DNA from: Thalassoglobus polymorphus
Lineage (GTDB): Bacteria > Planctomycetota > Planctomycetia > Planctomycetales > Planctomycetaceae
Length of the DNA stretch: 64,000 nucleotides
NCBI RefSeq assembly: GCF_007744255.1
Contig: NZ_CP036267.1
Coordinates: 3,475,500 to 3,539,499 of the forward strand
Direction of reading: 5' to 3'
Every line of letters begins with the position of its first letter. Position 1 is the stretch's first letter. Under the pieces are notes generated by a model, which worked only from the letters and a program-made list of their open reading frames with translations, made no database searches and was not told the DNA's origin. A program made the position numbers and the translations under genes. Of this stretch, positions 10,931 to 18,682 are shown piece by piece.

Positions 10931-11299
10931 ATGGACGATTTTGTTGAACCGCTCGGACCGCGGATTTTAATTCGAAAAGATGAAAACCGACACCAGACTC
11001 GGGGCGGGATTGTTCTGCCTGACCAAGCAGAGATTCCAACGATCACTGGGCGTGTTGTCGAGATTAGTCTCGAAATTCAAAATGACGAAGACTTTCCTGT
11101 CGCGAAGTATGACAAGGTACTTTTTCACCCCAAGAACGCTATTCCCGTTGACTTGGAATCAAACAATGTCTTGTTCGTTGTCCCGATTGATGATGTCGTA
11201 GCCGTTTTTCGCCGAAGCAAATCTCCCAAACTGACTGACGGCGAAATCGATGAAGATGTCTCGGATTTCAGTGAATTCGATGATTCGGACGAACTGTAA
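10931..11299 (+). CDS. GroES-like co-chaperonin with acidic C-terminal tail, no groEL nearby
   Basis: 122 residues. Residues 1-97 follow the Cpn10 fold pattern: PLGPRILIRKDE at the N-terminus, a mobile-loop region ending in GGIVLPDQAE, GRVVEIS, and a final VPIDDVVAVF strand. The spacing GDxVLF is replaced by YDKVLFHPKNAIPV. A 25-residue acidic tail (DGEIDEDVSDFSEFDDSDEL) is unusual for GroES. GGGGGAAG lies just upstream of the ATG. With no groEL in the window, it may partner with a remote GroEL or serve another role. Not assigned groS for that reason. Confidence 0.8.
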   Translation: MDDFVEPLGPRILIRKDENRHQTRGGIVLPDQAEIPTITGRVVEISLEIQNDEDFPVAKYDKVLFHPKNAIPVDLESNNVLFVVPIDDVVAVFRRSKSPKLTDGEIDEDVSDFSEFDDSDEL

Positions 11300-11425
11300 C
11301 TGCAACAAACTGCGCGAGTTAAGATTTCCCAGGCCGATGTCTCCTTTAGGAAAGTGTTTGTAAGAAGACCAGCATCAGGCTCTTGGTTGAAAATTGACAA
11401 GCACAGTGCGTGATGACTCCGTAAA

Positions 11426-12358
11426 CTATTTCAACGGCAAATAAATCACGGTGCGCAACTCAGCAGGTGGAGTGGAATCACAACTGTTTTTGTAGATCTC
11501 AAACGCACCTGCTTTGCTCTGTTTGAGTTTTTTGTAGCGAGCATGTTGGTGTGCGGCGCTCCAAGCGTTGCCGAGGTGATCGTAGCGCCCAACATGCTCT
11601 GTTGCGAGGGCCTGCACATTGGGGATTGACCAGGTTGAGAAGTCAGCTGGAATCTCACCAACTGAGTCCGGAATAAGGAATCCACTGGTATAGTCAAACG
11701 TTCGTGCTTTGGCGTCCATGTGATGGTAGACCGAAATTCCTTCTCCTTCGATCTGCATGTTCTGCTGAGTCATCTTCTCAGCAACTTCCTTGAAGGCTGC
11801 TTCCATCGAAGAGCCGATATCTTCGAATGTGCATTGTTTGCGAACGCCGATCATTCTTAGCGGACCGATTGATTCGACTCCAAGAATATTCGTCTTCGAC
11901 TCGATTTCCCCTGTTTCGATCCACTCTTTCAGCATCTTGAGACCGCGCTCGTAGTCCATTCCGATGAATGTTTCCGTCATGGGAACCATCCAAAACAAAT
12001 ACCACGGCATCGCTCCACGCATGTGCCATGTCAAACGAGTCTTGTCATCGACGCGATCGATATTGAATGAAACGCTTGAGGTCGATTTGAACGGCTTCGA
12101 GAAGCGAATCTCGTCTTCGATGATTTGACTTGGTTCGAGTCGGAGATGTTCCATCTCTCCCGCTCCCGTAATCTCTCCTTCCCAGGCATACGTTGAACCG
12201 ACTGAAGCGGGATCTTGAGAAACGGTGACTTTCGCATCGGGTTCAGCACACAACCAGGGTGACCATGTGGTCCACGTCGAATAGTCGGAGATGATTTCGA
12301 AGACTTTCTCTGGGGAAGCATCGATCGAGATTGATCGCTGTACGTGAAACTTTGGCAT
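11426..12358 (-). CDS. SRPBCC (polyketide-cyclase-like) domain fused to GyrI-like effector-binding domain
   Basis: 310 residues from the ATG at 12358, where GGTAGAGAG sits directly upstream and family similarity begins (MPKFHVQRSISIDASPEKVFEII). Residues 1-145 are an SRPBCC hydrophobic-ligand-binding domain. The START-like pattern VFEIISDYSTWTTWSPW and the terminal long helix (GMDYERGLKMLKEWIE) are visible. Residues about 160-310 resemble a GyrI/AraC effector-binding domain (VESIGPLRMIGVRKQC...YLPLK). This domain pair is widespread, ligands mostly unknown. The longer upstream frame to 12538 is not conserved-looking and is rejected. Confidence 0.8.
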   Translation of the reverse strand: MPKFHVQRSISIDASPEKVFEIISDYSTWTTWSPWLCAEPDAKVTVSQDPASVGSTYAWEGEITGAGEMEHLRLEPSQIIEDEIRFSKPFKSTSSVSFNIDRVDDKTRLTWHMRGAMPWYLFWMVPMTETFIGMDYERGLKMLKEWIETGEIESKTNILGVESIGPLRMIGVRKQCTFEDIGSSMEAAFKEVAEKMTQQNMQIEGEGISVYHHMDAKARTFDYTSGFLIPDSVGEIPADFSTWSIPNVQALATEHVGRYDHLGNAWSAAHQHARYKKLKQSKAGAFEIYKNSCDSTPPAELRTVIYLPLK

Positions 12359-12634
12359 CTCTCTACCCAAGCGGAAGAATTGAGTGGAAGTCTTCTCAAA
12401 ACGAACGTCAAGAATGACCTGAAGAGATACTGTACTAGCACAGAGGGGAGAGCGACAAGCAACGTCCGAATTGCTCAGCTGGCCGCCGTGGAACACTCGA
12501 TCCTGCAGGCCAACCTGAATCGCAACCTCAAAGTTCAAAAGGAGAGGCGAATAAGCTCACCGGAGTTGTTCGTTTGCCTTGTTCTACAAACAATTTCTCA
12601 GCGTCATTGAGGCTGAAAACAGCCGTTTGAATCC
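12359..12634. other. intergenic region
   Basis: About 275 bp upstream of the SRPBCC gene, presumably carrying its promoter. I see no gene or clear motif. The repeat and terminator listed next follow it. Confidence 0.4.
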
Positions 12635-12677
12635 TAAAAAAGGTGGGAGTCGATGCGAATTGCTTCACATCGACTCC
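12635..12677 (-). terminator. intrinsic terminator of the lipoprotein gene (minus strand)
   Basis: Stem GGGAGTCGATG / CATCGACTCCC (11 bp) with a 12-nt loop. On the minus strand it is followed by ACCTTTTTT. It lies downstream of the lipoprotein gene that ends at 12857. Its flank CCCTCTCTCCCTAC (to 12694) recurs in the terminator at 13336. Confidence 0.7.
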
Positions 12678-12754
12678 CGTCCCTCTCTCCCTACAACGCC
12701 TGAAAATTCATTGTGCGTAAGTCCGGACTTCGGGAAAGTCCGTTGATGTTGTGC

Positions 12755-12859
12755 TATGGATTTTTCGAATTGGTGTTCGCGACTTGCCTCGTGGCGAACA
12801 CAGTAATTTCGCTGGGAAAACGCGTTCTTCACGGGCACAAGATAGAGCAAACTGCTCTA
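12755..12859 (-). mobile_element. family A MITE-like element (105 bp)
   Basis: Reverse orientation relative to the 5421 copy. It contains TTTCGAATTGGTGTTCGC, TGCCTCGTGGCGAACA, CGTTCTTCACGGGCAC and the palindrome AGAGCAAACTGCTCT. The end at 12860 is intact CTAG; the other end is decayed (GCTATGG). The TAG at 12859-12857 (minus strand) is the stop codon of the lipoprotein gene. Confidence 0.82.
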
Positions 12860-13273
12860 GCCGTTATTCGCTTTGTAGTCGAGTTCTGCCTCGGAATGTG
12901 TCTGCATTGATTTCGCCTCTTGAAGTCGCTTTTGCATCGCTGCGTGACCGGTCAACTTGTCGCCTCGGCGTTGTCCGTTGACCAAAACCGTTCCGATCCC
13001 GGTGACTTCAACATGGTCTCCCTCGCTGACAACACCACACTCCTCGCCATTGATAATAAGTCGCCCCGCCTCATAATGAACGACCAACTCGGGTGAATCG
13101 TACATCAGAGAGCCATCTTCACCTTTGACGATAGCGTGTGTTCTTTTGTCGCGATGGATGCTGTATCGAATCCCATCGTGTGTACCAGTCCAAGTAAGTG
13201 AACTGCATGATGGGGCAAGCATCGCAAGCATGATTGCGAATACGAGACCAACTCTAACAGAACGATGAGACAT
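12857..13273 (-). CDS. small lipoprotein, function unknown
   Basis: 138 residues. The N-terminus MSHRSVRVGLVFAIMLAMLAPSC is a lipoprotein signal with a lipobox-like LAPSC, Cys about residue 23. The mature part is a short beta-rich domain (GIRYSIHRDKRTHAIVKGEDGSLMYDS, DHVEVTGIGTVLVNGQRRGDKL) and a polar tail. It is not a family I recognise. Its TAG stop is provided by the adjoining family A element, so the last residues (KANNG) may reflect the insertion junction. Confidence 0.65.
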   Translation of the reverse strand: MSHRSVRVGLVFAIMLAMLAPSCSSLTWTGTHDGIRYSIHRDKRTHAIVKGEDGSLMYDSPELVVHYEAGRLIINGEECGVVSEGDHVEVTGIGTVLVNGQRRGDKLTGHAAMQKRLQEAKSMQTHSEAELDYKANNG

Positions 13274-13327
13274 GGCGTGTTTCCGGGAAGGAATGTGTGC
13301 AGCCAGGCTGCTATATTTTTCAGCTCA

Positions 13328-13372
13328 GGAAAAGGTTGGAAGTCGATCCGATCCGAGAACCGGATCGACTTC
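13328..13372 (-). terminator. intrinsic terminator downstream of mraY (minus strand)
   Basis: Stem GGAAGTCGATCCG / CGGATCGACTTCC (13 bp). On the minus strand it is followed by AACCTTTTCC. Sequence around the stem (AGTCGAT and CCCTCTCTCCCTAC) matches the terminator at 12635-12694, so the two look like related copies. Confidence 0.65.
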
Positions 13373-13512
13373 CGTTCCCTCTCTCCCTACGCTGCATTAA
13401 ACGAAGTGAATGAGTTCATTTCCGCTGCTTTATTGCCTGTGATAATTGCTTTCACGATTGCAAAAACTGTTTGACACGAGGCAAAATTAAAAATCAAGTT
13501 TTGGAAATGTTT

Positions 13513-13594
13513 TAGAACTGATCCTGAGACTTGAATTTGCTCTCTCAAACGTTGAGAGAAGCAGCGATTCTCAGAGGTTTTCGGACTGGTTCTA
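13513..13594 (+). mobile_element. family B MITE-like element (82 bp), solitary copy
   Basis: TAGAACTGATCCTGAGAC at the left and CGGACTGGTTCTA at the right. The ends are imperfect inverted repeats and each is bounded by TA. The interior GCTCTCTCAAACGTTGAGAG matches the other copies. This is the only copy not associated with family A, so it shows the limits of B. Confidence 0.8.
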
Positions 13595-13620
13595 TGAAGT
13601 GTGAGTTAGGATTTGAGGAA

Positions 13621-14724
13621 TTATTGAATCTTCAGGCTGGCGACACTGAGGATGGCGAGCAGTGCTGAACCGATCCAGAATCGTGTCACAATTTTGATTT
13701 CATGTTCGCCTTTGAAGACGAAGTGATTATGGAGTGGGCTACAGGCAATCAGCCGGTTTCCCGTCATGCGGAACCACCCGACTTGGGCAATTACGCTCAG
13801 TGTTTCAATCACGAAGACACCACCGGCAATCACCAGGATGACCTCTTGTCTAGTGACCAGAGCTGCTAAAGCCAGCAACGCTCCAATAGGAAGTGATCCA
13901 GTGTCACCCATAAAAACCTGTGCGGGGTAACAGTTAAACCACAGGAATCCAAGGACCGCTCCGACAAGTGCTCCTATGACGATGCTCAATTCTCCAGAGC
14001 CTGCCATGTAAGGAATGCTTAAGTAGTCTGCCATCACCATGTGACCGGCGAGGTAAGTCAGAGCAACAAAGGCTGTTCCCACGAACACCACACAACCACT
14101 TGCCAATCCGTCCAGTCCATCGGTCAGGTTGACACCGTTCGAGGTTCCGACGAGTACCAGGACTCCCCAGAAGATAAATCCAACTCCTAACCAAATTCCG
14201 TACTGTCCGATCGGCCAAATCAAATCCAGGCCGTGTGTTCTGTCTCGTTGTTCAAAATACAACCAGGTGACCGCAACTGCAGCGAGTGCAAGTTGCACGA
14301 TGAACTTCTGTCTCGCTTTGAGTCCGCGTGTTTTCTTTCCGATCTTTGTCCAGTCATCCACCGCCCCCAGGGCAGCAAATGAGATCGCAACATACAGACC
14401 AATCTGAACGTATGTGTTTGTCAAATCGCCCCAGATGAAGGTTGAGATGACAATGGCTGCGATAATGAACAGTCCCCCCATTGTCGGGGTATCCTGTTTC
14501 GCGGCATGTAACTGGTTTAATGTTTCTGACGCACTATCGATTCGTTCACGACAACGACTTTTCAGCCATTTGATCGCCATGGGTCCCATCACAATCGCAG
14601 CCAGGAACGAAGTCATCGCAGCCAACGCGGTTCGAGCAGTCAAATAGACTCGCGAATCGCCAGACGCATGTTGTTCCATCTGTTCCGCCAAGGGAACAAG
14701 GTGTTGCAATAGCCAAGGGATCAT
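13621..14724 (-). CDS. mraY: phospho-N-acetylmuramoyl-pentapeptide-transferase MraY
   Basis: About 367 residues with ten hydrophobic segments. It transfers phospho-MurNAc-pentapeptide to undecaprenyl phosphate to form lipid I at the inner membrane. Family motifs: [26 protein letters not shown] (DD of the catalytic site), [37 protein letters not shown] and the late [13 protein letters not shown] chose ATG 14724 because the protein then starts with a short hydrophilic lead before helix 1; an upstream ATG at 14781 adds 19 residues. Neither has a clear ribosome-binding site. Last gene of murE-murF-mraY. Confidence 0.94.
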   Translation of the reverse strand: MIPWLLQHLVPLAEQMEQHASGDSRVYLTARTALAAMTSFLAAIVMGPMAIKWLKSRCRERIDSASETLNQLHAAKQDTPTMGGLFIIAAIVISTFIWGDLTNTYVQIGLYVAISFAALGAVDDWTKIGKKTRGLKARQKFIVQLALAAVAVTWLYFEQRDRTHGLDLIWPIGQYGIWLGVGFIFWGVLVLVGTSNGVNLTDGLDGLASGCVVFVGTAFVALTYLAGHMVMADYLSIPYMAGSGELSIVIGALVGAVLGFLWFNCYPAQVFMGDTGSLPIGALLALAALVTRQEVILVIAGGVFVIETLSVIAQVGWFRMTGNRLIACSPLHNHFVFKGEHEIKIVTRFWIGSALLAILSVASLKIQ

Positions 14725-15135
14725 GAGGAGAGAGGAGTCAGGACAAGGAGGGAGGAATTCGCGTTGGGAATGAGACTTCATTCCCGGGGAGGCTGTTATT
14801 CAGGTGGGCAATTATGAATTTGGGATGTGTACTTGAAGTGAATTGAATGCCCTTGAAGAAACGGTTCTCTCAGGAAAAACGCTGAACTTCTCGAGGCAGA
14901 TCTCGTTGATTGTTTTCGAATATGTTTTGTTAAAGATGTGCTATTAAAATGGATCCTGCTGCGAAGCAGCGAATTGGAGTGATCGACCCAGGTAACCACT
15001 CTGCCCTACGCCTGTGGTGCTTACCGCCCCGAGACGCCAGTGGGACGGTGCCGTGGAAGTCCCGCAACCTCTACAGCAGCGCAACAGGATCCAAGTTCTG
15101 AATTCAGGAAAATGAGGACTGAGTATTTGGCTTGA
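14725..15135. other. intergenic region between murF and mraY
   Basis: About 410 bp of non-coding sequence within an otherwise same-strand mur cluster. I see no gene, strong hairpin or repeat. The gap means mraY could have its own promoter. Confidence 0.4.
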
Positions 15136-16551
15136 TTAAGCCACTTTTCTTTGAATGGAATCGTGAGGGGAGTCTTGTACAAGCTGTTGTTCAGCAAGTT
15201 GTTGGAGCCGTGGAATGAATGTTTCCATTTGCATTCCACGTGATCCTTTAATCAGGATCACATCACCCGGTTCCAACCATAAGTTGAGCAACATCATTGC
15301 TGTTTCTTGATCAAGACAGGTTCCCAGGCAGCCGGCATCCATGCCATTTTTTCGTGCGCTTCCTGCGACGTTTGCTGCCTGTGAACCGATCGAGATCAGT
15401 CGATCAATCTTGGACCGTGTCACTTCTTCACCAAGGAGGTGATGAAAATCTTCGCTCCATTCTCCTAATGCGAGCATGTCGCCAATTAGGAGAATCTTCT
15501 TTCCGTGAGTTTCCCAATCCCGAAGTGTCCGGCACGCCGCGGAGCTGGACATCGGATTGGCGTTGTAAGTGTCGTCAATAATTGTCCAAGGACCGACCTT
15601 TTGAATGAGGCACCGCCCTGGAGTCGCCTGAAACGATTGAAAGCCCTGCTGAATTTCAGCATCGTTCATGTCGATTTGACGTCCAATTGCGATAGCAACC
15701 AGAGCAGCGGTCAGGTGATGTCGACCAGTGACAGGAATTGCAAACCTGGACTGCTCAACCTCAAATTCGATCTGATGGTTACTGACGGAGACATTTTTTG
15801 CGATCAGGTCGTTGTGTTCTCTTTCGCCGACCAGAATGACAGGACATTTCGCCAGCTGTGCCAGTTGGCGAACGTTGCGATCATCTCCGTTGAGAACTGC
15901 AAAGCCTCCTTGCGGAAGCCGTTCAATGAGTTCCCCTTTTGTCGTGATAATGTTTTCGTATGAACCAAAATCATCGAGGTGGCTTGGTCCAATCGCAGTG
16001 ATCACTCCCACTTCTGGATTTGCGACTTCCGTCAAATCGGCGATATCTCCGACTTGCGAAGCCCCAAACTCAAACACTCCAAAATCATGGAAATCTTCAA
16101 GTTGCAGTAAGCTGAGAGGAACTCCAAAGTGGTTGTTAAAGTTTCGCGGACTTTCCACTCCCTGGAATCGGGCAGAAAGAACGCTCGTGATCATTCTTCG
16201 AGTTGTCGTTTTCCCGACACTGCCTGTGACTCCGATTACCAGAGCATCAAATTGCTTTCGATACCAGTCTGCCAAGTCCCACAGCGACATCAGTGAGTCT
16301 TGAACTTGAACAGTTCGATCAGAAACGACTTGATCTTCTTCCACAACAGCAGCAACTGCACCGTTTCGGAAGGCCTCATCAAGGTAATGATGTCCGTTAT
16401 GTCTCTCGCCGTCCAAGGCCCAAAATAGGTCACCTGGTTGGATCTTCCTTGAATCAATCTCAATCCTTGAGATCAACTGAAGGTCCTCCGGAAGTCCTTG
16501 CGGGACTCCGCCTGTTGCGGCGAGGAGTTCATCGACTCTAATCGCACGCAT
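15136..16551 (-). CDS. murF: UDP-N-acetylmuramoyl-tripeptide--D-alanyl-D-alanine ligase MurF
   Basis: 471 residues, normal MurF length. It adds D-Ala-D-Ala to UDP-MurNAc-tripeptide in the cytoplasm. ATP-binding GVTGSVGKTT at residues 107-116 is preceded by the N-terminal uridine-binding domain (LISRIEIDSRKIQPGDLFWAL). FNNHFGVPLSLL, FGASQVGDI, INGDDRNV-like LNGDDRNVR, and the C-terminal DDTYNANPMSS motif are present. It starts 37 bp after murE, so the two are cotranscribed. Confidence 0.96.
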   Translation of the reverse strand: MRAIRVDELLAATGGVPQGLPEDLQLISRIEIDSRKIQPGDLFWALDGERHNGHHYLDEAFRNGAVAAVVEEDQVVSDRTVQVQDSLMSLWDLADWYRKQFDALVIGVTGSVGKTTTRRMITSVLSARFQGVESPRNFNNHFGVPLSLLQLEDFHDFGVFEFGASQVGDIADLTEVANPEVGVITAIGPSHLDDFGSYENIITTKGELIERLPQGGFAVLNGDDRNVRQLAQLAKCPVILVGEREHNDLIAKNVSVSNHQIEFEVEQSRFAIPVTGRHHLTAALVAIAIGRQIDMNDAEIQQGFQSFQATPGRCLIQKVGPWTIIDDTYNANPMSSSAACRTLRDWETHGKKILLIGDMLALGEWSEDFHHLLGEEVTRSKIDRLISIGSQAANVAGSARKNGMDAGCLGTCLDQETAMMLLNLWLEPGDVILIKGSRGMQMETFIPRLQQLAEQQLVQDSPHDSIQRKVA

Positions 16552-16588
16552 TATTTCGAGTCCAGTTGTTGTTCATTGAAGCACTTCA

Positions 16589-18109
16589 TTATCCCGCCAC
16601 TTTCGCAGGAAAGTTTGATTGTCCAGTAGCACGAATTGTGTGCAGAATTGCATCTCGGCAAGACTTTACATCGTCAAAAGGGAGTCTTTGCTCCCCAATG
16701 ATTTGGAAATTCTCGTGACCTTTTCCGGTCACCAAAACGGTGTCTCCAGAATGAGCCAATTCCATGGCACGTTGTATTGCTTTTCGCCGATCAAATTCAA
16801 TCAACGGTGGATTCGCGGAAACGTCAAATCCACACAAGATGTCATCAACGATCTGCTCAGGCGATTCAGTTCGAGGGTTGTCGTTCGTCAGAATCACTTG
16901 ATCTGCGAGCGAAGCTGCACGTCCCATTGCGGAACGCTTTGTCCTGTCGCGATCCCCACCGGCACCGCAGACGATGATGATACGATTCTTGGAAATCTCC
17001 CGAACCGACTGAATGACATTGGCAATGGCATCGTCGGTGTGAGCATAGTCAACATAGACTCTGTAATCCTGTCCGCACTCGACCGCTTCCATGCGGCCGG
17101 GGACAGGTCCACATTCTGCGAATCCTTCGCAGATTTCTTCTGTTGTCAGTCCAAGGTGAATTGCCCCGCATGCGGCGGCAACGCAGTTCGATATATTGTG
17201 TTCTCCGATCATGGATGTCTCACACATCATCCGCTCGACACCGAAATGGATTCGAAATCGGGAGCCTCGCGGCGTCATTTCGAGAATTTCAAAAGTGACA
17301 TCTGCATCATCCGATTGTCCGTAAGTGAGCGTTCCCACTTGCTGGTTCAACTCTGGAATCAGACGTTCCCAATGCTCGTCGTCTGCGTTCAAGACAAGAA
17401 TGCCACCTGGTTTCAGGTAGTTGACAATCTTCGCTTTTGCAGCGACGTAATTCTCAAAATTTGTGTGATAATCCAAGTGATCATGAGTCAGGTTCGTGAC
17501 GATGGCAACATCGACCCCCATACCAGCGGGACGCGATTGGTCCAATGCGTGGCTGGAGAGTTCAATGGCTGCATATCGAGTTTTTTGCTCTCGCATGGCT
17601 GCAAGAAGCTGTGCGATTGTCATGGCATTGGGGGTTGTGAGCACGGAAGGCTCGGAAAGGATGCCATCACAATTTTCGATCGTCCCGATGAGTCCAGTTG
17701 GACGCGAGGCATATTCGAGAAGGGACCTCAAAATCCAGGTGGTCGTCGTTTTTCCATTTGTGCCGGTCACCCCTGCGATTCCCAAATGACGGGAGGGATC
17801 ACCGAACAGTCCGTGGCAAATTTGACCGTAGGCTTTTGGAACGTCGGAAACGATGCATTGAGGAAGGGAAATATCCGCGAGTGGGAAATCAGTGAGGATT
17901 GCCGCGGCCCCGCGTTGAAGGGCTTGGGGAATAAACTTTCGGCCGTGGGTTTGATGGCCAGGGAGGGTAACGAAGAGACATCCCGGAGTACATTCGTCGC
18001 TGTGCGATGCAACCGAAGAAACGGTTATGTCTGCACAGCCAACGAAACTGGCTGAGGGGATCAGCCCGCGAAGGGAAACTGAACCGGGTTGTCGGAGGGG
18101 AGTCAACAT
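16589..18109 (-). CDS. murE: UDP-N-acetylmuramoyl-L-alanyl-D-glutamate--2,6-diaminopimelate ligase MurE
   Basis: 506 residues. It adds the third stem-peptide residue. ATP-binding GVTGTNGKTTTTW is at residues 113-125. The Mur-ligase middle contains ELSSHALDQSR and NLTHDHLDYH. The C-terminal DNPRTE motif is the signature for meso-diaminopimelate rather than lysine, so the predicted peptidoglycan is of DAP type. First gene of the mur group in the window, with murF 37 bp downstream. This adds to evidence that planctomycetes make peptidoglycan. Confidence 0.96.
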   Translation of the reverse strand: MLTPLRQPGSVSLRGLIPSASFVGCADITVSSVASHSDECTPGCLFVTLPGHQTHGRKFIPQALQRGAAAILTDFPLADISLPQCIVSDVPKAYGQICHGLFGDPSRHLGIAGVTGTNGKTTTTWILRSLLEYASRPTGLIGTIENCDGILSEPSVLTTPNAMTIAQLLAAMREQKTRYAAIELSSHALDQSRPAGMGVDVAIVTNLTHDHLDYHTNFENYVAAKAKIVNYLKPGGILVLNADDEHWERLIPELNQQVGTLTYGQSDDADVTFEILEMTPRGSRFRIHFGVERMMCETSMIGEHNISNCVAAACGAIHLGLTTEEICEGFAECGPVPGRMEAVECGQDYRVYVDYAHTDDAIANVIQSVREISKNRIIIVCGAGGDRDRTKRSAMGRAASLADQVILTNDNPRTESPEQIVDDILCGFDVSANPPLIEFDRRKAIQRAMELAHSGDTVLVTGKGHENFQIIGEQRLPFDDVKSCRDAILHTIRATGQSNFPAKVAG

Positions 18110-18682
18110 GAAAACAGGGCGTCCTGCCCGTCAACATTTCATTACAAGTGCAACAAAATGCTGCGTCGTCAATGACGAATTGTATTAGGTGGAGTAAGGA
18201 GATTTGACAGCGAATGATCTGGTTCGAACAAAACCTGAAGGAGGTTGAAGATCACCTTAGTGAATGACTTCGATTTCCGGAGTATTGCTCGTGCTTTTCA
18301 AGGTGCTGTGAGTTGTTGTGCTGTAAGGAGTTGTGTTGTTCGACCGGCGTGACTTGCCGGTTGAGTAAGAGGCATTCTGTTCATTTTTCGAAATCGGTCA
18401 ACCAGACTTTGGTCGAAATTCAAATTTCTACAATTCGCATTGTACTTCTTACACGCAGAAATCTGGAAGAGATCAAATACCGCATGTTTTTTAGCCGAGA
18501 AGCCAACGAGCTGTCAGAGAGAATGTACTACGAAGCTTGTCCGCGACCTCCAACGAGTCTCTCCGACGGCTTGTGGACTGTATGAAAAGAAAGATTCATC
18601 AGGAAGAATTCGGTTCTGGAGCGGAGTGAGAGATCGATCCACTTCATATCGAACGTGTGTGAAACGAGACTCGTCTTGCCAC
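18110..18682. other. intergenic region upstream of murE
   Basis: 573 bp between the end of the giant exported protein gene and murE, both on the minus strand. It should contain the murE promoter and the end of the upstream transcript. Frames of 90 and 146 codons on the plus strand here lack family features and one overlaps the giant gene. I see no repeat. Confidence 0.4.

Larger units (their letters stand above)
13274..13620. other. intergenic region with terminator and family B element
   Basis: Between the lipoprotein gene and mraY on the minus strand. It contains the mraY terminator (13336-13372) and an intact family B copy (13513-13594). No gene is seen. Confidence 0.5.

Noticed and set aside
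16628..16645. Sequence similar to the palindrome upstream of typA (CACGAATTGTGTGCAG)
   Set aside because: It lies inside the murE coding region and is not palindromic there. A chance 16-base match is plausible at this window size.
16619..18055. 478-codon plus-strand frame opposite murE
   Set aside because: Shadow of murE. It has no family features or ribosome-binding site, and MurE motifs are complete on the other strand.
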